Origin: Venturia oleaginea
Lineage: Eukaryota > Ascomycota > Dothideomycetes > Venturiales > Venturiaceae
DNA: 64,000 nt
Assembly (NCBI GenBank): GCA_013176395.1
Contig: JABMLP010000012.1
Coordinates: 1,302,001 to 1,366,000 of the forward strand
Direction: 5' to 3'
Position 1 is the first letter of the stretch, and the number at the start of each line of letters is the position of its first letter. The notes below the pieces were generated by a model. That model was not told the DNA's origin. It searched no databases and saw only the letters and a list, made by a program, of their open reading frames with translations. The position numbers and the translations under genes were made by a program. Of this stretch, positions 22,347-33,505 are shown piece after piece.

Positions 22347-22789
22347 ACGTGGGTTTGCGGCACAGGGGCATGGAGTTACACTGTATATACTTGACAACAT
22401 GGCGGGTTTGCCCATCAATCGAAGATCTTGGAATCAACGATGTTCCAATGGCCATGAGAAAAGGTGGTCTGCAAGGTCCTCAAGAGTTGGTCAGACGTAC
22501 CACGCCAACAAGTAAGAGCCGTCCAACGACGAGTCTCACTTCCAAGTGACGACCTGGCGATCTGTTTCATGAAGATCGAAAATTGATCGAACAGCAAACT
22601 CTTGTGCCGTTGCTTATAAGAAGTACCAACCCTGGCATGGGAGCGATAGGGATTCTAATATCACTCACATCGGTTGTATCTTGCTTGATTATGAAAGACT
22701 CCATGCAATCTTAATATAGGAAATTCCACGAAGCGATGTTGTCGAAAAATTAATCACGTGGTGGTGCCACAAATGCACCGTATCTCTCT

Positions 22790-24840
22790 TGACTTCATCA
22801 TCTGCTCATCTTCTATAACTCCGACCTTATCGAACAATGTGACTCAGGTGATAACACGGCAGCTATAGGCTACATCGACAACGCAGCTATACTTGCATGG
22901 GTGAGCACAACAGAGGAAACGGGTAAGAAACTCGAAAATGCACTAGAAAAGGCAGACTGTTGGGCAAAGACATATATGCATCGAAATTCGCTCCGGATAA
23001 GTTCCAATTGACACACTTTACAAGAAGACGCACACGCATGAACACAAAACAACCCATTCAGACGGCCTGGGGCAGCATTGAGCCTAGGACAATATGCAAA
23101 TATCTAGGCGTGACGCTAGACAGCAAGCTCCAGTGGAAGGAACACATCGAAGAGATCAAGCGGAAAACCACGAAAACAGTGAACGCACTGTACTCTCTAG
23201 GCAGCTCAACATGAGGCGTCAGTCTGCTAGCTATGCGAAAAATCTACCGCGCAGTAGTGGTCCCTCAGATGATGTACGCGTGCTCAATATGGTCGAACTC
23301 AGGGGCAAGAGGAAAGCCATACACGAGAAAAACGTTCGATACACTTCGGTCAATTCAAGAACGCGCAGCACGAACCATCTGCGGAGCATTCAGAGCAACC
23401 TCCAGGGTTGCCCTCGATATCGAGACCTACCTGCTCCCAGTCGAGCAACAGATATGGAAACACAATACCGAAACCCTCAGCCGCATACTCTCATACCAAG
23501 ATCTCCCCAAACTGTTAGACACTCAGCTCGGAGAACTAAGGTCAAGACAACGAACAAGCTAAAATAGCCCATTGTACAATATATACCAAGATACCAAGGA
23601 GAAGGGAGCAGTACATCTCGACAGGCGAGAGTTAATACCACCATTCGTAGCAGCACCATGGTGGCAAGGCCCAAAGATACACATCGCACCAAGTGATGAA
23701 GTGGCATGCTCTGAACACGATTCAGTCGCCAGAATCGAGAGCAATACCACTATCTACACAGACGGAAGCAGTATAGGTGGCCATACCGGTGCTGCAGCAG
23801 TCTGGCCGTTGAAACGACAGAAGAGAAGCACGTACATGGGCCCTGAGACGACCTCTAAGGTATACGCAGCAGAACTGCAAGGAATAAATCTAGCGCTGGA
23901 TATGGTCCAAGCAGACATCGGGGCGGGAAACAACCAAAGAAACATCAACATCTTCATCTTCACTGACAACCAGGCAGCGATACGCTCGCTGACCAGGCCA
24001 GAGGGTCGATCAGGGGCATACATAGTCAAGCAAATTAATGAACGCATCACACAGATCCACGACTGCGGAACAATCGTGAATAAACGATGGATCCCCGCCC
24101 ATGAGGGGATTGACGGGAACGAGGCCGCCCCCAAAGCCGCGAAGGAGGCTACCGGATGGAGAGAAGAGGGAGAGGGAGGACCGAGAGCTGACAGACCATT
24201 CGAGCTGTACCCACTAAGAACGACACTCAAGACATGGTGCTGGAAGATGGTAAACAGACCATGGCTGACCAGTTGGAGAGCCGAGACAAAGGGGAAAGCC
24301 ACGAGGAGATATACACCCAAGCCTACTAAGAAGGTGCTCCAGCTCCATCAAGACCGGAGCAAGCGAGAAAGTGCAATTCTCGTACAGATGAGATCTGAAA
24401 AGATTGGGTTTAAGGTCTTCCTCTTCAGCCGACGTATCCCAGGTATCCTAGATTCCAGATGTGACTGCCGTGAGGGGATGCAGACCGTGGCCCACATCCT
24501 CCGGGACATCCGAAGAAAGGAACTGGGCCGCTTTCCAGGACGAAACAACCTCCGGACTATCCTGACTGCGCACAAGTTAGCCACTAAAGCCATCAGATTT
24601 GTGGAACGTACGAGGATCCTTGGGCATGGTGGGATCGAGAACGCGTAGACGACGTCGTGCATTGGGGGGAGACTGTAGGTAGGCGGACAGCGAAACACGA
24701 GGCATTGCCTCTCGGAGTCTAGACAATGCAGATTCGCTAGCAGGACAATCAGTATCTTCAAAAGCAGGCAAGGCATTTGGAGATGGTGGTTGAGGGAAAG
24801 AAGGGAGGATGAAGGAGACAGCTGGTCTTGTTTACATTGA
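22790..24840 (+). mobile_element. Tad-type LINE retrotransposon, 5'-truncated and decayed
   Basis: Starts inside the reverse transcriptase palm (LLIFYNSDLIEQCD) and continues through the catalytic region, where the usual Y/FxDD is GYIDNAAIL. Frame is lost once near 22975. In-frame stops occur at 23212-23214 (where Trp TGG is expected, so TGA) and at about 23560. Next is an intact-looking RNase H domain with YTDGSS, AAELQGI, FTDNQAA and HEGIDGNEAA, then a downstream domain with a CDCREGMQTVAHIL segment, ending at 24648. The 3' untranslated part is cut at 24838 by the tail of a second LINE copy. It cannot be autonomous. RT plus RNase H order indicates the Tad/I-like clade of fungal LINEs. Confidence 0.88.
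23572..24648 (+). pseudogene. LINE RNase H and C-terminal domain ORF fragment
   Basis: Open for 358 codons. The RNase HI active site residues Asp-Glu-Asp are visible in IYTDGSSIGG, YAAELQGINL and IFTDNQAAIRSL, with the HxGxxGNE element AHEGIDGNEAA. It is part of the longer RT polyprotein, separated from the RT part only by a stop codon, so it is annotated as a fragment of a dead element rather than a gene. Confidence 0.85.
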
Positions 24841-25165
24841 TTGATTGATTGATTGATTTTATCCTACTCGGTTGCAGCCGCTTAATCAGGCAGCTATGTC
24901 CGGTTAGGAGGACTTCATCAGACAGCCGACACGTGATAGATTATATAATCCACCGCGCCCCACTTCGCCCCGTTCACTGAAACAAGATCAGCTGTCCCCT
25001 CCGTCCTCCCTCTCTTCCCTTAACCAGTATCTCCAAATGCCCGCTGGCTCTTGTAGATACTGGTTATTCTGCTAGTATATCTGTGCTATGTAGACTCAAG
25101 AGGCAATGCCTCGTGTTTCGCTATCCTTCTACCTACAGTCTCCCTCTAATGCTCAGCTTTGTCTA
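24838..25165 (-). mobile_element. Second LINE 3' end inserted tail-to-tail into the first
   Basis: Read on the minus strand, this matches the 3' untranslated part of the LINE at 24655-24838 (same blocks, diverged by several percent, for example GAAACACGAGGCATTGCCTC) and then extends through CACGTGTCGGCTGTCTG and CAACCGAGTAGGA to a tail of AATC repeats at 24838-24860. The tail abuts the first LINE exactly after CTTGTTTACATTGA, so this copy inserted there in opposite orientation. It is 5'-truncated to about 320 bp. Confidence 0.75.
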
Positions 25166-25364
25166 TCTGTTTCGCCTTATCCCTCAAGGCCAATGGATTC
25201 CCTAAGTATGTTTCTGCTTGTGAAAGTTGCCTTGCACCAGATTCCTATGCGGCGGTGTATTTGGTTGTGTGATGCTGGAGACAATAGTAACCATCGTAGT
25301 CGTGATTTCGCTGCTTGGGTGTGATACTCCGGGTATGCCCGTGGACGAGGCTGTCTGGTAGCTG

Positions 25365-26060
25365 CCGTATTGTATGGCGCCGATCGTGCTATAGACCTGC
25401 CGTCTTATAGTCGGAGCCTACCTGCTGCTAGTCGCTCTCCCTACTTGCTATATCGCGCTCCTACTCTTGCCAATGCCATAACTGGGACGCAACAGTCTGG
25501 GGAGAGGCTCAAGGCTACGTCTGCTGGCTTGTAGGAAGGGGATTTGCCGCCAATAAGCTCCTTCTATACGTCCTTACTGCTTACTGTGTTGCGCACCTAC
25601 TCTTGCCAATGCCATAACTGGGACGCAACAGTTTGGGGAGAGGCTCAAGGCTCTGAACATCAGCTTGCAGCAGGACGGTTTGCGGAGACGATAGTAGATG
25701 AGGTTCTCTAGCAGCTGCCGTATCGTGTCGCACCGATTGTGTTGTAGACCTGTCGTCTTATAGTCGGAGCCTATCTGCTGCTAGTCGCTCTCCCTGCTTG
25801 CCATATCGCGCACCTACTCTTGCCAATGCCATAACTGGGACGCAACAGTCTGGGGAGAGGCTCAAGGCTACGTCTGCTAGCTTACAGGGAGGGGATTTGC
25901 CGCCAATAGGCTCCTTCTATGCGTCCTTACTACTTACTGTGTCGCGCACCTACTCTTGCCAATGCCATAACTGGGAGGCAACAGTTTGGGGAGAGGCTCA
26001 AGGCTTTGGGCAACAGCTTGTAGCAGGACGGTTTGCCAAGACGTTGGGAGAGGTTGTCTA
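25365..26060 (+). repeat. 353-bp higher-order tandem repeat, two copies, each with two sub-units
   Basis: The word CCTACTCTTGCCAATGCCAT begins at 25460, 25596, 25813 and 25949. Spacings are 136, 217 and 136 bp, so the period is 353 bp with two related sub-units per period. Both sub-units keep one open frame around the word, coding YSCQCHNWDATVWGEAQG; in sub-unit two this runs on through GRFA to a stop. The array is part of the larger inverted repeat shared with 63108-64000. No known protein or satellite was recognised. Confidence 0.85.
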
Positions 26061-26441
26061 GTCGTTGCAGTGGTGTGTGGTGCCGATTGTTGCGCACCGG
26101 GCGTCTGGTGTTTGAGTTGTGTTGAAGGTATTGCCGTTCTAGCAGTGACTCGTCGACTCGGAGCGTTGCAGTGTCATCTGGGGTGATGGACTAGCCGGGA
26201 GATAGTGACTAGATGGTTGCTGTTGTCTTTGGTGGACGCATCGTTCGTGTAGCTTGCTCATGTATTCGTCTGCTTGCTCTGCCGTGGCCGCGACGGCGAC
26301 TCTAGAGATATCTCATCGACGCTGAGGGACGCGCGATGGCCTCTAGAGGCCGGAGCGGCCACTGGCAGAGGTGTTTTGATGATCTTTAGATGATACTTCT
26401 GTAAATTCCAAAAATTGAGTTCTCGCTGTGTGTGCTGTTTT
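25549..26441 (+). repeat. Left arm of a near-identical inverted repeat pair
   Basis: Matches the reverse complement of 63108-64000 with very few differences over about 890 bp (one seen is GGCTTTGGGC here against GGCTCTGGGC in the other copy). The inner boundary is sharp: both read GTGTGTGCTGTTTTT and then diverge, here into the flank of a CACTA-type remnant, there into a LINE 3' end. The outer boundary cannot be seen because the partner runs off the window. Confidence 0.9.
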
Positions 26442-26595
26442 TCCGTTGCATCTGCATGCATATATATGCATGTCAATGCATTCCTTGGCATCTATCACGT
26501 GCACTATGCCTGAGGTATCAAGGACTGGCATGCCACTGTTCAACACTTCATTCAATAGTCTAGATACTTTTTTAGCTAACTAACCTACCATGTAG

Positions 26596-28314
26596 GTGAT
26601 GGCCCTGCAGTATCTGAGCTCTGCGGAATGAAGCACCCCGGTAATGCAATGAGTCCTTGTAGATTCTGCTATATTCGAGCCAAATGGTCGCCAGGGCAAA
26701 AGACTTATTATGTTCCTCATACAGAGCATCAATTAAAGGGTAATCTACATTGTAGAGAAGCCTTACGTCAAGAGATTGAGGATACATTGTTGCTTGGTAA
26801 GGGTTGGGCAGATCTTGTTGGTAAGTACCGGACCAGTTAGAATCACCCTCAGCATACTTCTACGAGATAGTATGATTATTAAGCCGTTTTACTAACAAAA
26901 AGCCTTATTTCATGACTATTTTGACGCCTTGGCGTGGAGATCTACTCATACCAATTCAATTAATCAGCATTGACTAACAAACCTAGGAGTTGTACGAAAA
27001 AGCATCCTCTTAGAACTAGATACCCTCCACTTCCCTGATAGCTTCCCTGTGGATCTTATGCATTGTATTCCACTCAATATCATGAAGACTCTCTGGAAAA
27101 CCTGGAACGGTACTCGGATCAATACAGATAAGAAAGATCACGATACCTATACACCAGGTAGTGACTATCTTTTCAACTCATCGGTAGCGAATATCGTCTC
27201 GAAGACTCTACTTCAATCTCGTACTACAATGCCCACCAAAATGTGCTGGATGCCAGGGAAATTCGACCATATTCGTGGCTTCAAATCGGCTGAATGGCAG
27301 GACTTTCTTGAGACCTATGGGATATCGCTTCTACACGGTCATCTATATGGCCCTACATACTCAAATATTTGCGATTTATACGAGATCTGGTATATTGCTA
27401 CTGCAGAATCTGTTACACCTGAACAACTCAACGATCTCGAGATGTTTGTATACAGATTTGTGAGCCAATATCAGCGAATCTACTACGGTAACGTACCGGA
27501 GAGATTAATGGCTTGCTCAATCAACCATCACTGGCTTCTACATCTACCCGATATCATCAGAAAAAACGGCCCTTGCCGTTACTATTGGTCATATCCACTC
27601 GAAAGATACTGTTTTGCGGCAAAGAGTCACGCTACAAGCAAGTCACAAATCGATAAGTCGATTGGTAACGGTCTATTACGAGTAGAACAGCTCAACCATA
27701 TAATGTTACTTGAGACCACCGATGGTAATCGACTACACCCCGATATCGAGGATCCTACGCCATACCCTCGAGTCATTGGCCAGCGGCGGCCATTGAGCGA
27801 CGAGATCGATGACGTCGATGGAGATGTCGTATTCAAAAGATATCACTATCTAAGCCGCAGAATGCGTTCAAATCTGGCCAAAATCGTCAACTCCATAACG
27901 CCAAGGATCGCGAGGTATCGTATAATCTACTACAAGCGCTGCAAACTCTCAAAAGACGTCTCAATTGGCTCAATCTCGTCACAATACGTCACTGACCTCA
28001 ATCGCAGGGACCACTATGTCTGCTACCGCACTGCAGCCAATCCACGCTGCAATTTCGGCTCAATATCAACATTTTTCATGGTCAGATCTCGTCAATTTGC
28101 GCTCATTACACGGTGGAAGAACCCTCAATTGGATGACTACGTACACCAGATTACTGTGGCTCACGAGAATGGTAGAAAGGAGATCATTGAGGTGGAAGGT
28201 ATCTACTGCCTAATTGGGGTTCTAGAGGAAAAAGATGAGGGCCATCGCACGCGCAAGTCACGGCTTATTGTAGGGGCTTTGAACTATGTTAGAATGCATG
28301 GTTTGGAGCCTTAA
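26596..28314 (+). pseudogene. CACTA-type (tnp2) transposase remnant with DUF4218-like domain
   Basis: Two exons can be joined, 26596-26820 and 26987-28314. The first starts after an AG acceptor preceded by a CTAAC branch site and reads GDGPAVSELCGMKHPGNAMS then PCRFC, the nucleic-acid-binding Cys motif of tnp2 transposases. Splicing at a perfect GTAAGT donor gives GVVRKSILLELDTLHFPDSF and PVDLMHCIPLNIMKTLW. Further on, HHWLLHLPDIIRKNGPCRYY and WSYPLERYCFAAKSH match the DUF4218 region that usually follows the tnp2 domain. The open frame ends at 28314. The 5' part of the gene, including the first catalytic region, is missing; the inverted repeat arm begins 150 bp upstream. Probably a truncated, inactive element. 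Confidence 0.75.
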
Positions 28315-28600
28315 AATCACTGTATATTAGCTATATTACACTATATTTAGTGGTGATGAGTGACACGGCAATCTCGCCGAGATCACGATAATATATTGCT
28401 TTTTGAACGGATTGTAATCTACGGGATTTTCTAGTGCATTGTAACAAGATACCTACACCAAAAAACGGAGATTCCATTGTAAATTACACCAAAAAAGGGT
28501 GAAATCGGCCACGGGAATCTAGATGTAAAATACACCTAAAATCGTTGTAATCTACAAAATTCTATGACCGTAGTGCAGATCTACTGCATCTCTGGCGGCT
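28315..28600. repeat. Degenerate subterminal repeats beside the CACTA remnant
   Basis: Several copies of a short word related to TTGTAATCTAC or TTGTAAATTACACC occur in about 150 bp (near 28411, 28436, 28476, 28522 and 28545). Such clusters are typical of CACTA subterminal transposase-binding regions. No clear terminal inverted repeat was found. Confidence 0.5.
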
Positions 28601-29288
28601 TGAAAATTTATCACCGGTAATAACGGATAGAGGGCTTTTCCAAGACTCCAGAGGCTCGTTGCGACATTCGAATCAAGCTCAATTCGCTGGAGAATTTGAG
28701 TTCAGAATTTATGTGCAAGACAGGCTGGAGGCCTCATCTTGCATCCGGGACACTACTGACGAGGGTGTCGCATCGTACTGAGGAATGTGGGGATCAAGTC
28801 TTGTATGAAGGCTTCGGCATTTGTCCTGTTGAAACATCTTGGGTTGGGAACGTCTTGGTATGTGAAGTTCATATACTCAATACCTAGGATCGACAATGAT
28901 CTCATACATTCACTACTGGAATCTTCTCTATCTATGTGTATATAGTCAGGCATTATACCTCAGCTTAGAGGAGTATGCATTCAACTTACTACTTCATTCC
29001 ATCTATCATTATCCATTTGACTCTGCATTCATTTATAGAAGTCTCCTTGCTCAGTAAGTAACTGGAAAACATCATTAGCAAACTCTGTGTTGTCCGTAGG
29101 ATAACATACCAAGGACTCCATCCTATAGCACGCAATTTCTACTGCATAAGAGAAAGTGTTTGAAGAGAGAGTGTCTGGGCTTCATTGAAGTTCTGGGCTT
29201 CATTGAAGTTCTGGGCTTGTTGTTCAGCATCGTTGTGTGCGGGTTTGCTTTCTTTTCACATTCGGCAGGTTTGTTATTGAAATGTCAA
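28601..29288. other. Stretch between transposon remnants, no gene recognised
   Basis: About 690 bp. A minus-strand frame ending at 28753 and another near 28600-28690 look vaguely coding (for example FQAARDAVDLHYGH) but match nothing I know. At 29175-29218 the 18-bp unit CTGGGCTTCATTGAAGTT is repeated about 2.4 times. Confidence 0.4.
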
Positions 29289-29521
29289 GGGCGCGATTCA
29301 ACTGCCACAATTTGGCTACAATTTTGCACAAATGCCCCGCTTTTTCATTAAATTCAAGCATCAACTGCCACCATTAATAGCTATTAGTCGATTGGTGGCG
29401 AGGCACGCTTAGGGTCTACATACTACTTGATTTAGTAAGAGATCAACAGTACGGCGGCTAAGGGTCCGCTTTTATGGATGCCTCAAATCTTGGCCAAATA
29501 ATGGCAGTTGAATCGCGTCCC
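29289..29521. mobile_element. MITE-like element, 233 bp
   Basis: The left end GGGCGCGATTCAACTGCCAC and the right end, read on the minus strand as GGGACGCGATTCAACTGCCA, are imperfect terminal inverted repeats of about 30 bp. An extra copy of TCAACTGCCA lies inside at about 29361. There is no ORF. The family and target duplication are unclear, as only AA flanks both sides. Confidence 0.65.
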
Positions 29522-30010
29522 AAATTGAAAGAATGCCTTGAATAAATCGTGAACGAGTCATGCGAGCTTCCGTGCGACCCGGTCCCCGCGGCCCGGTCCC
29601 CGCTCTCCCCCTGCTATGATAGGCTGCCGTCACACCATGTCGTAGTACGCGCCTCACCGCCTATAGGCCGTGGAATTTTTCGACAGGGCAAGTATAACCA
29701 CAGCAAGTACAACCACAGCCCAAACCGTTGGCTTCATGCGGATAATACTGCAGACGGCCCAATTTTAGACGAGCAAACCCAAAGTATGAACGCTTTGGCG
29801 GCAACGGCTCGAAAGTAGGTAGCCCACCTCCGCCAGCCGTGTGTGGAGAATCCTCACCATCAGCCTCGCTAGCCTTGGTCCTCTTGCCCTCGATGAAGAC
29901 AATAACATGCATCTTGTCTGGCCCAAAATTGACTCTTCCAATTTGGAAATCAACTCGCCGTGATCTATCTTCGACTGCGTCGGAGAGAACTGATTCAGAA
30001 CGGATGACGT
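29522..30010. other. Unrecognised stretch with a possible minus-strand reading frame
   Basis: A minus-strand frame at 29912-29661 gives about 83 residues (MHVIVFIEGKRTKASEADGE at its start, Gly-rich, then Cys-rich). It has no recognised domain and could be part of a transposon or of a decayed gene. At 29690-29720 the word CAAGTA(T/C)AACCACAG is repeated. Confidence 0.3.
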
Positions 30011-30325
30011 ATTGTTTATTCTGTTACTCTGTCTCTCATCACTACCGCCACCGAACGCTTTCTATTCAACCAACTTGCTCGTATTCTTCTGGGACGTGCC
30101 TCTTATAGAAGACATCGTGCTAGAATATAATTATGCGATATTTGAGGGTATCATAAACAGTTTCTATTTAACCAACTCAAGGAGTCTAACAGCCTCGAAC
30201 ATCCTATGATTACCTTCTGGCACGAAATCTTCTCCAAAAAATACTTCCCAGAAGAATATTATAAAGTTGGTTGAAGAGAAATCGTTCGGTGGCGGTAGGG
30301 ACGAGAAACATAGAACAGAATAAAA
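30011..30325. repeat. Diverged inverted duplication, arms of about 110 bp
   Basis: Bases 30011-30125 and the reverse complement of 30216-30325 share blocks such as CTACCGCCACCGAACG and GTATTCTTCTGGGA / ATATTCTTCTGGGA. Both arms keep one reading frame aligned (SSLPPPN.F.STN....FFW.V...ED), as if a coding piece was duplicated in opposite orientation. No known family recognised. Confidence 0.7.
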
Positions 30326-31202
30326 CCGAACATTGAAGTGTATTGGCAGGATTGCCAAAGAAGGGTTGCTTGGAAACGGAAGACTTGATAGATTTCATAG
30401 AGAGCTAGCGGTACATATTATAGAAGTTCCGGCTAAAGTCTCCAGCTGCTCATGCATTGTCAAAATGTACTACCCTGTGGACAAACTAGGACATGCATTG
30501 CCGCATGTACAAATGCATCATGCATGTCCTAATTAGTATGTAAAATCGAGTTATATATAGCCGAGACCTCGAGGCTATTCAACCGCCCGCCTAACATTTC
30601 TTGCTTATTGATCTCCTTCCCCACAAATGCGCCTAATACCCCGCGTGTTCCATCCGAGTCTTTTACGCCTCTCGACCACAGGCCAATTTGGGGGAGGATG
30701 TGAATGCAGCTCAAAGGCGTTGCTTATCTTTTATGCTCGAAACAGCGACCTGGGTTATCTACAACCGAGAAATCATCCTCCACAGACGTCATAGCACCGT
30801 CAATCAAAAAGTCACGTCATCATCTTTTTATTACAGGGGAAGAAGTTCCGGGCTAACTCAAAGTCAAAAAGGCAAAATTATCTAACGTCCGTTGCTTGCA
30901 TTCTTCTATTGGGGGGAACAAATATAGTATCGCTACTAGGTTTTTGCGCTCCATAAGCCTATTTTAAGCTGATAGAATGTGGCTACTACGAACGCAACTC
31001 TCTGCTTCCAGGAAAACAATCTCGCCAAGAATATACAAAGAAGCTTCATACAATCATAAACACTACAAAGCCAAAGCTCAAATCAAAACACCAGATGCTC
31101 ATTGAAAACTATTACCACGAAATGGCCCTCATGCTTGCCCAACTTGTATTTCTTCAAACAAATTTCTGAACATCCCTATACCAAATCCCCGAGGGCAAAA
31201 TC
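30326..31202. other. Intergenic stretch, no gene seen
   Basis: About 880 bp downstream of the HMG-box gene. An imperfect hairpin with arms AGGACATGCA and TGCATGTCCT lies at 30489-30531. Frames are short and unrecognised. Confidence 0.45.
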
Positions 31203-33505
31203 TTACCCCCTCTCCCCAGCGCCCAGCGCAATCCTCCTAACCCACTCCCCAACTTCAAACCCCACCCTCCTCACAGCACTATCATCAACCCTCTCTCCAT
31301 CCTGCCGAACGACCAGCGTCCCGAATTCCTCTTTAATCTCCACGGCAGGCATTTTGCTAGTTGCTTTCTTTGCATCAACGTCACCATTTCCACCACCTGT
31401 TCCACTTCCCCCTCCCCCATTCCCGCAAGTCTTGATGTAAACAGTCACGTCTGCCCCAAGTATGCCCCTCCATAACGACGCAAACCATCGCCACTGGTCG
31501 ACAGGCGAATATGAATCCGTTATCAGGATGGAGGAAGACCATACATTTGTCGCGTGGAGGATGTGGTTGTTTATCAGCAAGAGTGGTATCTTGTGAGACT
31601 TTGAAGGATTTCCTAAGTGGAAATTGCAGGAGGTGGTGTTTGGTATACCATCTCTTAATTGTCCGATACCTATATTCGCTACACTGGCCGCGCTCATCCT
31701 TTCTCTCAATGTTTCTTGTGAATCTTTGCGGGATGTTGCCGATACTATGCTGGCTGCGGAGGGCGTTTCCGTATCGCTGGGAGAGGAATAAATGGATGTA
31801 TCCATTTCTTGATCGTCGAGGGTGATGTATTCTTGTTTCACCACCGGCATCGTCCCTTCTGCTGTAGATTGTGTAGGAGTTTCATTGCGCAAATACTCAA
31901 CACCAGTGATGAAATCGATGATATGTTTTGATTTCTCATGCCATTGCATAATCTCGGACATGTAATCTTTGAAATCGGAATCGCCTTGGGTTGAAGGGGG
32001 GTCAGCGGGACCAGACATGCATCTGACATCGAATTCTCCAGAGCGCTGGAGGATGTCAGAAAGGGATGTCATTACGCCGTCGACGGCTTCGGGATCGTCA
32101 CCTTCGATGGCGAGTATGGTGCCACGGATATGGGGCCCGGGCGCGGACAAGTATGATTCATCGATGTGGCGGGCTACTTGACGGATTACCTTCAGTTTGT
32201 TGAAGAATGGGATGCTCATCACCATAGCTTCGACGCTGCGGCTTTCGTCCGGTGCACCCGGGATGAGTAGGGATGGGATATGCATCATCTCTGACATGCG
32301 TCGGCTGTTTCCAGGATCAGTTGGATCCTGCATCAACCTGGCTGTTGTTGGTGTGACTGGGTATCCATTTAAACTGGCGTTTGAGGGTGGAAATCCTCGC
32401 GGTGGAGGGGGTCGCATGAGAGTGGAGAATGACGATGTTGCAGGTGAGAGTGGATGTCTACCAGGAGATTGAAGCTGGTGACCACCATTCGGTTGTGACT
32501 GCGGCTGCGGGCGAGGGAGTTGAAGCGAATGGCGGCGTTGATCTATGCTATGCAGGTTCGAAACTCTCGGGGGAGAGGACGAGCGCTTCCGAGGTTCTGT
32601 TTCTTGGGTGGGATACAGCTGCGAATTCAAGGATGGCGGAGTCCGGCGTTGAGGTGGAGGCTGGTGGGCTGCGTTGCTCGTCCGGGCAGAATCGGATCTG
32701 TTGGCAAGAGTGGGATTCCATCCCTCATAACGAGCACGTTTTGATTCCTGCGTATAGTCATTGGAGTCGTCTGCAAAGCGTCTCATTGTTGGGCTGGGAC
32801 CAGGGTGATGGAAGCGTGGGTCAGTCCGGTCTGGATCTATGGTAAGACCTCGAGGGTATTGAGGGAAAGTTGACATCTCGTCTCCGGAATGAGGTGCCGC
32901 TGGTCTTGCGGTACGACCACCGCACTTGCTGCAATGAATGCGATCGCTGGCATTGGAAGCCGTAACTGACTTGCTTTTATGGCGAGGCTGGAAGCGATAG
33001 TCTGGATACTGTTGAGCATGTCTAGACTTTTCTTCCTTGAACGATATCAGCTTCAGAGAAACTGTTTGCGGGACTTGACTTACGTCTGCAAGCGACTTCC
33101 ACTCGCTCTTGACGTGGTCAGGTTCTGCTCGCCAAAGTTCTCCCGCTATTTTCGAGATCTCTGGATTGGGCAGTCGAGGGTGTTGAGCAACAATGCTTTG
33201 CTGGTGTCGTTGCCGGTAGAGAATAAAGGCTACGCATAGAAGTATGTCAGCTGCTTCCTTCATGCGCGTGCAAGTAACTGAGCTCGCGTTCATGCAAGTA
33301 GACGTTAGCACATACCGTTTCTTGGGCGTGGAACTTTGGGATCAGGCTGACAAAGACAAATCTTCTCAATGGTCTCAATCGACGGCTGTGGGTTGTCCTC
33401 CGGTTTGGAAGCTGCTGCTGATTTATGCAGTTGTTCTCCTTCTTCAACAACGTATGCAATATCCGCTGTTCTTTTCCGCGTCATGCGAGCTGGGATAGAC
33501 TGCAT
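31203..33505 (-). CDS. HMG-box (MATA/SOX-type) transcription factor
   Basis: Three exons, 33505-33316, 33229-33084 and 33035-31203, giving 722 residues. The DNA-binding HMG box (about residues 57-130) is split by both introns (86 and 48 nt) and reads PKVPRPRNAFILYRQRHQQS, LPNPEISKIAGELWRAEP and WKSLADEEKSRHAQQYPDYR after splicing; this is the sequence-specific type found in mating-type and Ste11/Rox1 proteins. The rest is a long low-complexity Pro/Ser/Gln-rich region, a Gly-rich patch and a better-structured C-terminal part (about residues 410-500, starting near MMHIPSLLIPG). The protein should be nuclear. Relatives in Sordariomycetes act in sexual development or nutrient repression; the role here is inferred only. 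Confidence 0.88.

Noticed and set aside
22790..24648. Strong RIP of the LINE
   Set aside because: Only one clear TGG-to-TGA type stop and one other stop were seen over 1.8 kb; most of the frame is open.
24348..24776. Minus-strand ORFs antisense to the LINE
   Set aside because: Shadows of the RNase H/C-terminal domain and the 3' untranslated region.
25365..26060. CRISPR array
   Set aside because: The repeats are long, few and coding-like, the spacers are themselves repeated, and the organism is a fungus.
26258..26555. Minus-strand ORFs at the edge of the inverted repeat (also plus strand at 63019-63294)
   Set aside because: They only repeat the same repeat sequence in both copies; the peptide has no domain and the frames start in unrelated flanks.
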